Below, piece by piece: positions 34,916 to 44,659 of a DNA stretch of 64,000 nucleotides (position 1 is the stretch's first letter; each line of letters begins with the position of its first letter). The translations under genes were made by a program, and so were the position numbers. The notes beneath the pieces were generated by a model. It was not told the DNA's origin, searched no databases, and worked only from the letters and a program-made list of their open reading frames with translations. Origin of the DNA: Allochromatium palmeri (lineage in GTDB: Bacteria > Pseudomonadota > Gammaproteobacteria > Chromatiales > Chromatiaceae); the NCBI RefSeq assembly GCF_009720725.1, contig NZ_WNKT01000013.1, forward strand, positions 1 to 64,000. Direction: 5' to 3'.

Positions 34916-36730
34916 TCAATCCGGACCACCCGCCGTTTCATCGTCCATGGCACGGTGCTCACAGGGGCCGCGGCCGCGGCTCAGGTTACGCGCGCTGTTG
35001 ATCAGGGCCACATGGGTGAAGGCGAGCGGAAAGTTGCCCATCAGGCGCCGTCTGTCGGGGTCGTACTCCTCGGATAAGAGACCGACATCGTTGCGAACCT
35101 CAAGAAGACGCTTGAACAGCTGGCGGGCCTCCTCTCGGCGCCCAGCCATGGCCAGATTGTCCACCAGCCAGAAGGAACATGGCAGGAAGGCGCCCTCCTC
35201 GATGCCGATGCCGTCGACGTCCGAGCCCCGGGCGTAGCGCATGACGAAGCCGTCCCAGGTCAGCTCCCGCTCCACCGCCTCCATGGTCGCGCGCACCCGG
35301 TGATCCTCAGGCGGCAGGAAGCCCACCAGCGGTAGCATCAGGAGGCTCGCGTCCAGGGCCTTGCCGCCGTACTCCTGGACGAAGACGTTGCGCTCGCGAT
35401 CGACGCCCCGGCTCAGAACCTCCGCGTGGATCTGATCGCGAATGCGGGCCCAGCGCTGCGCGGGCCCCGAAAGGCCGAAGCGCCGGACGGCCTTGACGGC
35501 CCGATCGAAGGCCACCCAGGCCATGACCTTGGAATGGGTGAACGGCCGGCGCGGACCGCGGATCTCCCAGATCCCCTCGTCGGGCTCCTGCCAGCCTGTT
35601 TCGAGGAACTCCAACAGCGCCCGCTGCAGCGCCCAGACGTGCTCGCTCGAGCGCACGCCGGCGCGGTTCGTCACATGCAGGGCGTCGAAGATCTCGCCGT
35701 AGACGTCGAGCTGGAGTTGGGAATGGGCGGCATTGCCGATGAGCACAGGTCCGATATCCTGGTAGCCGCCGAGCCAATCCAGCGCGTTCTCCTCGACCCG
35801 CCGCTCGCCGGCGATGCCGTAGAGGATCTGCAGATCCCGCGGCCGGCCGGCGGCGACCCGCAGCAGCCACTCGCGCCACGAGCGTGCCTCGTCCACATAG
35901 CCCGAGACGAGCAGGGCGTAGAGCGTGAAGGTGGCGTCGCGCAGCCAGCAGTAGCGGAAGTCGAAGCTGCGCCCACCCGACCAGCTCTCCGGCAGGCCCA
36001 GGGTGGGCGCGGCGATGATGCCGCCGGTGGGCGAGTAGGTGAGCGCCTTCAGCGTCAGAAGCGAGCGCTCGACGGCATCCGCGTAGTCGCCCCGATAGGT
36101 GGAGCGCCGGCTCCAGTCGCGCCACCAAGCAGTGGTCATGTCACAGGCGGCAAGCGGATCGATGGGCAGCGGCGACCGCTGCTCGGACGGGAAGTAGGTC
36201 AGCACGAAGGCGGTGGTCTGCCCGGCACCCACATCGAACTCGCTGAGCGTGCGATAGTCCTCCCCCGTGAGCGGCGCCTGCGTGCGCAGTTCCAGGGAGT
36301 CCGGACCCGCAGTGGCGACGATGCCGCCTTCGATCGACTCTACCCAGGGCACCACGGCGCCGTAGTCGAAGCGCACGATCAGCTCCATGCGCATGGGCAC
36401 CTGACCGGCCAGACCCTGAACCACCCGCACCACATCGTGGCGCCCTTCCCAGTGGGGCATGCAGTCAGTGATACGCACCCGCCCGGAGGCGGTCTCGATC
36501 TCGGTCTCCAGCACCAGGGTGCCGTCGCGATAACGGCGACTGTGGTGGCGGATCTCCTCGCGCGGAGCGATGAGCCAGCGACCGTTCTCCGGACGACCCA
36601 CCAAGGCACAGAAGCAGGCGGCCGAATCGAACCTCGGCAGACAGAGCCAGTCAATGGACCCATCGCAGCCGACCAGGGCGGCCCCGCGGGTGTTGCCGAT
36701 CAGTGCATAGTCTTCGATGGACAGGGCCAT
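34916..36730 (-). CDS. GH15 family glycoside hydrolase (trehalase/glucoamylase-like)
   Basis: The 604-residue protein has the bacterial GH15 layout: an N-terminal beta-sandwich (IEDYALIGNTRGAALVGCDG, SIDWLCLPRFDS) and an (alpha/alpha)6 catalytic barrel with RSFDFRYCWLRDATFTLYAL, FTHSKVMAWVAFDRAV and EEGAFLPCSFWLVDNLA, which carries the catalytic glutamate region. It should be cytosolic and hydrolyse alpha-glucosidic bonds; bacterial homologues are often trehalases or glucan hydrolases. Start ATG 36730 gives the conserved MALSIEDYALIGN. It is divergent from the diguanylate cyclase at 37209. Substrate is inference. Confidence 0.88.
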   Translation of the reverse strand: MALSIEDYALIGNTRGAALVGCDGSIDWLCLPRFDSAACFCALVGRPENGRWLIAPREEIRHHSRRYRDGTLVLETEIETASGRVRITDCMPHWEGRHDVVRVVQGLAGQVPMRMELIVRFDYGAVVPWVESIEGGIVATAGPDSLELRTQAPLTGEDYRTLSEFDVGAGQTTAFVLTYFPSEQRSPLPIDPLAACDMTTAWWRDWSRRSTYRGDYADAVERSLLTLKALTYSPTGGIIAAPTLGLPESWSGGRSFDFRYCWLRDATFTLYALLVSGYVDEARSWREWLLRVAAGRPRDLQILYGIAGERRVEENALDWLGGYQDIGPVLIGNAAHSQLQLDVYGEIFDALHVTNRAGVRSSEHVWALQRALLEFLETGWQEPDEGIWEIRGPRRPFTHSKVMAWVAFDRAVKAVRRFGLSGPAQRWARIRDQIHAEVLSRGVDRERNVFVQEYGGKALDASLLMLPLVGFLPPEDHRVRATMEAVERELTWDGFVMRYARGSDVDGIGIEEGAFLPCSFWLVDNLAMAGRREEARQLFKRLLEVRNDVGLLSEEYDPDRRRLMGNFPLAFTHVALINSARNLSRGRGPCEHRAMDDETAGGPD

Positions 36731-37208
36731 AGGCGTCTCCCAGGCTGAACCGATCGTGAATCCCGGAGCATGGCCGATCCCTGGAGGGGTCGCCGGCGCC
36801 TGTCGAGCACAGCGCGGCTCGGGGCATCATCAGGTCCAAAGCAACAACCCTACCAGCCCAGGCTTGGCGGCGGCATCGGTCGGACCAAGTCGCCTGGCTG
36901 AGTCCCGTTGTCCAGGCAGCACGTCGGTTGGGCCTATCCACCGCCGTCGGTTCAAATCCACCGTGGCGGCCCAGGGTGTTTCCGATCCTGGAGCGATTGG
37001 TCTTTATCGTGGCCGTCGAGGTGCAAATTCTTAGGCGATCTTCAGGAAAGACTCTGCGCATCCTACAAGGGTTTAGAAATTGCTTAACAGCAAAGGGTGA
37101 AAAATCCTATAAACCCTATAAATCCTGTCAAGAATTATGATATGGGGCGTAGAATAATCAACAGACCCAGTCTCGGAAGCGCCTCTCAATCTCCCCGGAG
37201 ACTCAGCC
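36731..37208. promoter_or_regulatory. Divergent intergenic region with AT-rich 9-bp repeats
   Basis: About 480 bases lie between GH15 and the diguanylate cyclase. A 27-bp tract at 37103-37129 is three 9-mers (AATCCTATA, AACCCTATA, AATCCTGTC) in an AT-rich segment that could hold the promoter of the downstream gene. GGTTCAAATCC at about 36950 resembles a tRNA T-loop, but no tRNA can be built around it. Confidence 0.4.
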
Positions 37209-39938
37209 ATGCCCCTGCGTGACAACGGCGGGAGATGGAACGAGCGTCATCGCCGCAACGCCCTACTGCTGATCGTTCTGCTGCTGGTTCTAGGGATCGC
37301 GGCCATCGGTTGGAGTGCCGAGGGCTTTCTGCGCCGCGACATCCGCGCCGCCACCCACGATAAGCTCACGGCGATCGCCGCGCTCAAGGCCGATCAGATC
37401 CAGGTCTGGCTCGCCGACAAACGCAAGAGCCTACAGGCGCTGTCCGGTTCGCCGCCGTTCCTGGCCGCGCTCGAGGAAGCGCTCGATCCCGCCACACCGG
37501 AGCCGGCGCGGCGGACCGCCGAGGCGCGGGTGACGGCTCGGCTCGAGGGCATGCGCCGGGCGAACGACTATGCCGCCATCCTGCTGCTCGACGAGCGCGC
37601 CCGGATCCAGCTCGGCGTCGGCCTGGCCGAGCCCCCGACCAACTGGTCCGCGCTCATCGCGACCCACCACACGCCAGGGGTGCACCTGCAGGACTTCGTT
37701 CGCGCGCCGACGGCGGACGGGGTCGGACGCATCGAACTCGGACTCTTCGCACGCCTGGAGCAGGCCGCCACCCCCTCGCCGCTCTGGATCTATCTGCGCA
37801 TCGATCCCGAGCGCTTCCTCTACCCGTTGATCCAGCGCTGGCCGGTGCCGAGCGCGAGCGCCGAGACCCTGTTGATCCGCCGCGAGGGCGATGCGGTGGT
37901 CTTTCTCAACAGTCTGCGTCATCGCCCCGACACCGCGCTGCGTCTGCGCCTGTCGATGCGGCAGACGACCCTGCCGGCCGCCCAGGTTCTTGCCGGGCGC
38001 GAAGGCATCTTCGCCGGACGCGACTATCGGGACGTGCCGGTGCTGAGCGTGCTGCGCCTGATCACCGGCACGCCCTGGGCCATGGTCGCCAAGGTCGACC
38101 GCGAGGAGGCCTATGCCAACCTGGCGACCTTGCGGGCCATGGCGGTGCGCGTGCTCGTCGCCTTCATCCTGATCGGCGCCGTGGCGTTGTGGCTGTGGTG
38201 GCGCGGTCAGCAGCAGGCACGTCGCGCCGAGTTGCTCGAGCGTGACCTGAAACAGCAACGCCTCGCCGAGCGCTTCGATTATCTCAGCCGCTACGCCAAC
38301 GACGTCATCCTGCTGCTCGATGCCGAGGGCAAGGTGCTGGAGGCCAACGAGCGTGCCCTGAGCCACTATGGTTACAGCCGTCAGGCGTTTCGCCAGTTGC
38401 ACCTCGACGACCTGCGCGCGCCGGGCGAGAGCGAGCGCCTAGCGCCCCTCTGGGCGCAGCTGCCGCAACGCGATTCGCTGGTCTATGAGGTTCTGCACCG
38501 GCGCCAGAACGGATCGGTCTTTCCGGTCGAGTGCAGCGTGCGGCGCATCGCGCAGGGCTCGACTCTGGTCTACCAGGAGATCATTCGCGACATCACCGAG
38601 CGCAAACGCGCCGAAGAGGCGCTGCATGAGCAGGAGCACATGCTCAACGACATGAGCACCATGGCCCACATCGGCGGCTGGCGTTTCGACCCAGCCACCG
38701 GCCAGGGCAGCTGGACGCCGGAATGTGCCCGCATCCACGACCTGCCGGAGGATGCGCCCATCGATGTCGCCGCCGGCCTCGGCTACTACAAGGATGAGCA
38801 TCGGCAGACCATCGAGGCGGCGGTGCGGGCCGCCGGCGAGGAGGGCCGCCCCTACGACCTGGAGCTCGAGATCGTCTCCGCCACCGGGCGGCGCAAATGG
38901 GTCCGCACCATCGGCCATCCGGTGCTGGAGCAGGGGCGTGTGACTCAGGTCTTTGGGGCTATTCAGGACATCACCGAGCGCAAGCGCGCCGAGCAGGCGT
39001 TGCGCGAAGCGCTCGACACCCGCGAGGCGGTCCTTCAGAGCATGAACGACGGCCTGGTGATCGCCGACCCCACGGGTATGATCATCGACATCAATCCCGC
39101 CGCCCTGCGCCTGCACGGCTTCACCCGCAAGGACGAGGCACTGCGCGTACTCGCCGAGTATATCGACTTCTTCGAGGTGCGCGACCTCGCCGGCGAAGAG
39201 CAGCCGCCCGAGCGCTGGCCGATCTCCCGTGCCTACCAAGGCGAGGTCTTCACCCATCATGAGCTGCGGGTGCGCCGACGCGACACCGGCCAGACCTTCA
39301 TCGGCAGCTACAGCGGCGCCCCGGTGCGCGACCCTCGGGGCCGGCTGCTGTTCGGCATCATCACCATCCGCGACATCACCGAGCAGAAGCTTGCCGAGGA
39401 GCAGATCCGCCAGCTCGCCTTTTACGACCCGCTCACCGGGCTGGCCAATCGACGTCTGCTCGAGGAGCGGCTGGCGGTGGCCATGGCCCAGGTGAAGCGC
39501 CAAGGCGCCTGCCTCGCGGTGATGGTGCTCGACCTCGACCACTTCAAGGAGATCAACGACACGCTCGGCCATGCCACCGGGGATGCCCTGCTGGTGGAGG
39601 TGGCAAGGCGAATGCGCGATGCGGTGCGCGCCACCGACACGGTGGCGCGTAGCGGTGGCGACGAGTTCATCCTCGTCCTATCCGACGTGGAGTCCAAGGA
39701 TGCGGCCTACTTGGCGGGGAAGCTGGTTGCGCGTCTCTCCGAGCCATTGCATCTGGAAAAGCAGACGCTCAGCGTCAGCTGCAGCCTCGGCATCACGCTC
39801 TCAACCGGAGACGGGGACACCGCCGACGCGCTGATCAGGCGCGCCGATACCGCCATGTACCAGGCCAAACAGGCCGGACGCAACCGCTATCAATTCTTCA
39901 CCGAGGAGATGCAGCGCGAGACGCTGTCAACGGTCTGA
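37209..39938 (+). CDS. Cache-PAS-GGDEF diguanylate cyclase
   Basis: The 909-residue protein has an N-terminal membrane helix (about 18-36), a ~270-residue periplasmic sensor of dCache type, a second helix (about 313-335), three PAS/PAC units (about 350-470, 475-600, 605-735) and a C-terminal GGDEF domain. The active motif is SGGDEF, and the inhibition site RATD lies exactly five residues upstream, so c-di-GMP feedback is likely. No EAL domain is present. It should convert an extracellular signal to c-di-GMP. ATG 37209 is eight bases after CCGGAGA. It complements the GGDEF-EAL protein at 5256, which lacks the inhibition site. Confidence 0.92.
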   Translation: MPLRDNGGRWNERHRRNALLLIVLLLVLGIAAIGWSAEGFLRRDIRAATHDKLTAIAALKADQIQVWLADKRKSLQALSGSPPFLAALEEALDPATPEPARRTAEARVTARLEGMRRANDYAAILLLDERARIQLGVGLAEPPTNWSALIATHHTPGVHLQDFVRAPTADGVGRIELGLFARLEQAATPSPLWIYLRIDPERFLYPLIQRWPVPSASAETLLIRREGDAVVFLNSLRHRPDTALRLRLSMRQTTLPAAQVLAGREGIFAGRDYRDVPVLSVLRLITGTPWAMVAKVDREEAYANLATLRAMAVRVLVAFILIGAVALWLWWRGQQQARRAELLERDLKQQRLAERFDYLSRYANDVILLLDAEGKVLEANERALSHYGYSRQAFRQLHLDDLRAPGESERLAPLWAQLPQRDSLVYEVLHRRQNGSVFPVECSVRRIAQGSTLVYQEIIRDITERKRAEEALHEQEHMLNDMSTMAHIGGWRFDPATGQGSWTPECARIHDLPEDAPIDVAAGLGYYKDEHRQTIEAAVRAAGEEGRPYDLELEIVSATGRRKWVRTIGHPVLEQGRVTQVFGAIQDITERKRAEQALREALDTREAVLQSMNDGLVIADPTGMIIDINPAALRLHGFTRKDEALRVLAEYIDFFEVRDLAGEEQPPERWPISRAYQGEVFTHHELRVRRRDTGQTFIGSYSGAPVRDPRGRLLFGIITIRDITEQKLAEEQIRQLAFYDPLTGLANRRLLEERLAVAMAQVKRQGACLAVMVLDLDHFKEINDTLGHATGDALLVEVARRMRDAVRATDTVARSGGDEFILVLSDVESKDAAYLAGKLVARLSEPLHLEKQTLSVSCSLGITLSTGDGDTADALIRRADTAMYQAKQAGRNRYQFFTEEMQRETLSTV

Positions 39939-40031
39939 TTGGGGGATAGCAGCGACATTCCGCACCCGCTCACCTGAGCGCAGGATTTCACCCGCCTGCG
40001 GTTGCGTACAACCCCTGTCCCAATCTTGCCG

Positions 40032-41465
40032 TCAGCCCGACGGCGGATGGACGCCGTCGCCCTGTGTCTCATGGTCCTTGAGTCCGTATTTCTGGATCCG
40101 GTAACGCAGGGTCTCGCGGGTCGTGCCCAGGGCGCGCGCGGCGGCGGTGACATTGTGGCCGCTGCGCTCCAGGGCCGTGCGAATGATGAAGCAATCCATT
40201 TCGTCCAGGGCCATGCTGCCGTCGAGCGGAATGGTCAGCCGATCGCCGTCGACGCCCGGCCCGGCCCTGTCCTCGGGGCTCGGCGTCAGGCCGCTGCCGA
40301 GCTGCATCCACTCGATCGAGAACCGCTCGCCACGGGCGAGGAGCACGGCGCGCTCGACGACGTTGCGTAGCTCGCGCACGTTGCCGGGCCAGCTGTACGC
40401 GCGCATCCGCTCGTAGACCGCCTCCGGGATCTCGCGCACACGGCTGCCGGAGCGGGCGTTGTACTCCTCGACCAGCACCGGCACGATCTGGCGCAAATCC
40501 TCGAGCCGCTCACGTAGCGGCGGCAGGTCGAGACGGAAGACGCTGAGTCGATGGTAGAGATCGCTGCGGAAGTCGCCGTCACGCACGCGCTGCTCCAGGT
40601 TGCGGTTGCTCGCGGCGATGACTTGCACATCCACGTCGACCGTCTTCTCCGCACCGAGGCGGCGGACACGGCGGTCTTCCAGCACCGTGAGCAGCTTGGT
40701 TTGCAGCTCGAGATCCATCTCGGCGATCTCGTCGAGAAACAGGGTTCCTTCGTGGGCCTGCTCCAGATAGCCGCGGTGGCGCCCCTTGGCGCCGGTGAAG
40801 GCCCCGGACTCATGCCCGAACAGCTCGGACTCCAGCAGCTCGCGCGGCAGCGCGGCACAGTTGACCTCGATCATGGGTCCGTCGGCCCTGGGGCCGGAAT
40901 GATGCAGGATGCGCGCGACCAGCCCCTTGCCGACACCGGTCTCGCCGCCGATGACCAGGGCGCTGAAGGGAACCTCGGCGAGCCGCCCGATCATCTCGCG
41001 CGTGGTGCGCGTGATCGCGCTGGAACCGATATAGGATTCCACGCCATAGCGGCGACCGCGATCCCGGCTCTCGCTGCGCAGACGCCGTTGCGCCGCGGCG
41101 GCGCGGCGGGCCCCGGAGACCACCAGTTCCAAGCGCGCCAGCGCACAGGGCTTCTCCAGGAAATCGTAGGCGCCCAGACGCAAGGCCCGCACCGAATCGG
41201 AGACGCCGCCGTAACCGGTCAGCAGAATCCACTCGCCGGTGATCTTCGCCTGCCGCACGGCCTCCAGCAGATCCAGCACGTTGCCGTCCGGGAGGCTCAT
41301 GTCGGCCAGGATGACCTGCGGTTCGAGACGTTCGTCGAGCAGCCGCCGACGGGCCTCGCCCAGGGTCGTCGCGTGCTCGGCGTCCCAGCCCTTGCCGGTG
41401 AAGTGCCGGGTCAGCTCCTGGCCGAATGCCTCGTCGTCTTCGATGATCAGCAGCGAATTGCCCAT
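40032..41465 (-). CDS. Sigma-54-dependent response regulator (NtrC type)
   Basis: The 477-residue protein has a receiver domain (LLIIEDDEAF, phospho-acceptor Asp in VILADMSLPDGN near residue 55, Lys in DFLEKPCA), an AAA+ domain with Walker A GGETGVGKG, the sigma-54 contact loop ESGAFTGA, GTLFLDEIAEMD and WPGNVRELRNVVER, and a Fis-type HTH (NVTAAARALGTTRETLRYRI). It should activate RpoN promoters when phosphorylated. The nearest kinase is the hybrid protein just upstream at 41742, a plausible partner though the two are not overlapping. A strong G-rich repeat lies 75 bases before its ATG. Confidence 0.93.
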   Translation of the reverse strand: MGNSLLIIEDDEAFGQELTRHFTGKGWDAEHATTLGEARRRLLDERLEPQVILADMSLPDGNVLDLLEAVRQAKITGEWILLTGYGGVSDSVRALRLGAYDFLEKPCALARLELVVSGARRAAAAQRRLRSESRDRGRRYGVESYIGSSAITRTTREMIGRLAEVPFSALVIGGETGVGKGLVARILHHSGPRADGPMIEVNCAALPRELLESELFGHESGAFTGAKGRHRGYLEQAHEGTLFLDEIAEMDLELQTKLLTVLEDRRVRRLGAEKTVDVDVQVIAASNRNLEQRVRDGDFRSDLYHRLSVFRLDLPPLRERLEDLRQIVPVLVEEYNARSGSRVREIPEAVYERMRAYSWPGNVRELRNVVERAVLLARGERFSIEWMQLGSGLTPSPEDRAGPGVDGDRLTIPLDGSMALDEMDCFIIRTALERSGHNVTAAARALGTTRETLRYRIQKYGLKDHETQGDGVHPPSG

Positions 41466-41517
41466 CAGGGTCTGGTCTCCTCTGGGTAACTGTTCGATAA
41501 CAAGCGATCCATCTTAG

Positions 41518-41569
41518 CCCCTCTTCCCTCGCGGGAGAGGGGTTGGGGAGAGGGGTTGGGGAGAGGGGG
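41518..41569 (+). promoter_or_regulatory. Hairpin plus five-run G-quadruplex motif
   Basis: CCCCTCTTCCCTCGCGGGAG, ending AGGGG, forms a hairpin, and G-runs at 41539-41542, 41545-41548, 41552-41555, 41558-41561 and 41565-41569 are separated only by TT or AGA. This meets the strict pattern for a G-quadruplex. It lies between the response regulator start and the kinase stop, with the G-rich strand as template for the regulator. Confidence 0.6.
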
Positions 41570-41741
41570 AGAAAGGACCGCAATGGCCAAGTTGTTTTCG
41601 AGCCGTTACTTAGCGGTCGGGATGGGGCGCGACGGCACCCATCGGACACGGGGGCTTTTGAACCGCCCGCCGGTTCTTATCCACCAACTCCAACACGCAC
41701 CCGACACGCCTCCGGGCGAGGCTGGGACCAGACGCGGCGAC

Positions 41742-44474
41742 CTACTCCAGGATCCGCCTGAGATCGGCGAGGCCGACGGGCTTGAGGAGATGCGCGTCGA
41801 ACAGGTCCGCCTCCTTGCCGAGGGCGATCGCAGCATAGCCGGACACCGCAACCAGCCTGAACCCTTGGCGCTCGGGGAGCTCGGCCAGACGACGCGCGAC
41901 CTCGATGCCGTCGAGATCGGGCAGTCCGATGTCGAGCAGGATCAGGTCCGGGCGCACCTGGGGCACCGCCTCCAGCGCCTCTCCTCCACTCAAGGCGCCC
42001 GAGACCGCATGACCGAGCGCAACCAGTAGCTCGCTCGTCGCCTCGACCACCTCCGGGCTATCATCGACGACCAGTACCCGTCTGCGGACCGCGGCCGTTC
42101 TGCCGGGGACGTTGTCGACAGCCGCGGTCATCTCGGCCGGTGGCTCGGCAGCGAGCGGGAAGGTCAGCGTGACGCGACTGCCAAGGCCGACACCGGCGCT
42201 GTGGACCGCGACACGGCCGCCATGCAGCCCGACCAGGTTCTTCACCAGGGTCAGTCCCAACCCCAGGCCACCCTCGGCGCGCGCCAGCGAACGCGGTCCC
42301 TGCACAAAGGGCTCGAACAGCGATGGGATGGTCTCCGCCGAGATGCCCTGACCGTTGTCCTCGACCATGATCCTGGCGGTGTCCTCGTGCCGGGTCAAGG
42401 TGACACCGATGCGCCCACCCGGATCCGTGTACTTGACGGCATTGTGCAGCACATTGCTCAGCACCTGGACCAGCCGCGTGGCATCGCCGCGCACCGGCAC
42501 CGGATCCGCCGGCAGATCGAGCACGAGTTCATGCCCGCGCGTGCGGACTTCGCGCTCCACGACCTCCAAGGCCTCGCGCACCAGCGCTCCCAGATCCTGC
42601 CGCGCCGGCTGTAGCTCGATGGAGCCCCGGGTGATGCGGGCGACATCCAGCAGGTCATGCACCAAGCGCTCCAGGTGACGTGACTGGCGATCGATCACCC
42701 CGTAGGCCCAATCGAGCGTGGCCTGATCCCGGTTGCCCAGGGCAAGCCGATCCAGGGCATGGCGCATCGGCGCCAAGGGGTTGCGTAGCTCGTGACCGAG
42801 CATCGCCAGGAAGGTGTTCTTGCGTCGGTCGATCTCGGCGAGTTGCTCGGTCTGTTCGCGCAGATTCGTCTGCAGGGCCTGCTGCTCGCTCACATCGAGC
42901 GCGAGCGAGAGGACCGAGACCAAGCGGCCGTCGCTGTCGCGCAGGACCGAGTTGTACCATTCACACCAGATGGTCGTGCCGTTCCGGCGCTGGTTGAGAT
43001 GCAGACAGTGATTGTGCTCGACTTGGCCCTCGACCAAGGCGTCGATCATGTCCGCGAACGGCTCGCGCTCCTCTTCGGGAAACAGACCCAGGGCATGCAG
43101 CGAGCGGTTCAGGGCCTCGGCTTCGGTCCAACCGAACACCCGCTCCGCCGCGGGCGACCAGCGCAGGATGGCGGTATCGGCCGACCACTCCATGGACGCG
43201 ACCGGCGACTTGTCGACATGCAGCTTGAGCCGCTCCAGGGTGTCGCGGTACCGCCATTCGGCCTGCGTGGCGCGGGTCACATCGGCCAGGATACCGACGC
43301 AGCCATAGACGTCGCCGGTCTCGTTGCGCAAGGGTGCGGCGGACGCGATCAGGTGCTTGACCTCGCCGTCGGCGAAGAGGACGTCCTCCTCGAAACTGTG
43401 CACCGACTCGCCGGTGCGCGCCGCTCTCTGCATGGGCAGCTCGGCGGACGCGAGCTCACGCCCCGCGTGGAAGACCCGAAACGCCAGCGCGGTGGCATCG
43501 GGGCCGGACAGGGACGGGTTGGTGTGCTCGGGCAGGCGCAGGATCTCGGCGCCGGCGCGGTTCATGTCCATGTTGCGGCACTCGCGGTCTCGACCGAGAT
43601 AGATACCCACGGGCGCGGCCTCGAAGACTGCGCGCAGCTCGGCCGCCCGCGCCCGGTTCTCGGCATTGAGTCGCTCGATGGTCTCCTCGTTGCGGCGCCG
43701 CTCGGTGATGTCGACGACCAGCACGAAGAAGCCGGTGACACGCCCGTTCTCCTGCCGGTCCGGGATGTACTCGACCTGGCAGCAGCGGGTGCCGGCCCCC
43801 TGGTAGGGCAGCCAGGCGTCGAAGGCGATGCCCTCGCCCGCCAGCGCCCGCTCCATGCGCGGGCGAACCAGCTCGAAGGCCTCCCGACCGAGGATCTCGG
43901 CGACTGGCTTGCCCAGGATCTCCGCCCGATCGAGACCGAACCAACGCTCGTAGGCCGCGTTGTTGAAGCGGTAGCACAGGGACGCATCGACGCGCGCGAT
44001 CAGCGCCGGCAGCGCATCCGTGACTTGGCGCAGGGTGCGCTCGCTGTCGGCGAGCGCCAGCTCGGCGTGCTTGCGCGCGGTCATCTCGGAAAAGGTGATG
44101 ACGACCCCGTTGATCGGCGTGGTCTTGGTGCAATAGGGCAGCAGACGGCGCAGATACCAGTGGCCCTGCTCGCTGTGGACCTCGCGCGGTTCGACCGCGG
44201 CTCCCGCCAGCACCAGGGTCGCGTCATCGAGCAGATCCGGATCCTCGAAGCCCCAGCCGAGATCCTTCAGCGGGCGACCGACATCGCTCGGGCCGAGCCG
44301 CAGCAGGACGTCGGTCGCCGGGGTCCAGCGACGGATACACAAACGCGGATCGAGAAACAGGGTGGGCACCTCACTGCTCACCAGGAGGTTGTTGAGATCG
44401 TCGTTGATCTCTTCCAGCTCGCGGATCTTTTCCGTGAGCTGGGCGTTCATGGCGATCAGCGCTTCGTTGAGCAC
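41742..44474 (-). CDS. Multi-PAS hybrid histidine kinase
   Basis: The 910-residue protein begins with a helix and PAS domain whose text (NAQLTEKIRELEEINDDLNN, then LLVSSEVPTLFLD) matches the linker and first PAS of CheB-CheR-PAS fusion proteins. Further PAS units follow (about 130-540), then a HisKA domain (FLAMLGHELRNPLAPMRHAL, phospho-His in HELRNP), an HATPase with DNGQGIS and GGLGLGL, and a C-terminal receiver (VLVVDDSPEV, LILLDIGLPDLDG). It likely senses a cytosolic signal and relays phosphate. I chose GTG 44474 because AAGGAGGAG sits six bases ahead; frame continues to 44579 without homology. The CheB and CheR domains are absent. Confidence 0.85.
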   Translation of the reverse strand: MLNEALIAMNAQLTEKIRELEEINDDLNNLLVSSEVPTLFLDPRLCIRRWTPATDVLLRLGPSDVGRPLKDLGWGFEDPDLLDDATLVLAGAAVEPREVHSEQGHWYLRRLLPYCTKTTPINGVVITFSEMTARKHAELALADSERTLRQVTDALPALIARVDASLCYRFNNAAYERWFGLDRAEILGKPVAEILGREAFELVRPRMERALAGEGIAFDAWLPYQGAGTRCCQVEYIPDRQENGRVTGFFVLVVDITERRRNEETIERLNAENRARAAELRAVFEAAPVGIYLGRDRECRNMDMNRAGAEILRLPEHTNPSLSGPDATALAFRVFHAGRELASAELPMQRAARTGESVHSFEEDVLFADGEVKHLIASAAPLRNETGDVYGCVGILADVTRATQAEWRYRDTLERLKLHVDKSPVASMEWSADTAILRWSPAAERVFGWTEAEALNRSLHALGLFPEEEREPFADMIDALVEGQVEHNHCLHLNQRRNGTTIWCEWYNSVLRDSDGRLVSVLSLALDVSEQQALQTNLREQTEQLAEIDRRKNTFLAMLGHELRNPLAPMRHALDRLALGNRDQATLDWAYGVIDRQSRHLERLVHDLLDVARITRGSIELQPARQDLGALVREALEVVEREVRTRGHELVLDLPADPVPVRGDATRLVQVLSNVLHNAVKYTDPGGRIGVTLTRHEDTARIMVEDNGQGISAETIPSLFEPFVQGPRSLARAEGGLGLGLTLVKNLVGLHGGRVAVHSAGVGLGSRVTLTFPLAAEPPAEMTAAVDNVPGRTAAVRRRVLVVDDSPEVVEATSELLVALGHAVSGALSGGEALEAVPQVRPDLILLDIGLPDLDGIEVARRLAELPERQGFRLVAVSGYAAIALGKEADLFDAHLLKPVGLADLRRILE

Positions 44475-44659
44475 GTGTGGCTCCTCCTTGGCGACCTCCA
44501 GTACCTTATTGGTAAAGCACCGCTTCTCGTTCGTCGAAGTACCAACATGGAGGATCGTCTCATCAAATGGTCTCGCCATCGGAGAAGCACTCGGAAGCTT
44601 GATCGGGCAATGCGCTGTAACAGGCAGCGCCCCGTACCGTCCGCGCGGATGAAAACGCT

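Noticed and set aside
36930-36985. tRNA-like T-loop sequence GGTTCAAATCC
   Set aside because: The flanking bases do not give a matching T stem, and no acceptor, D or anticodon arms can be built around it.
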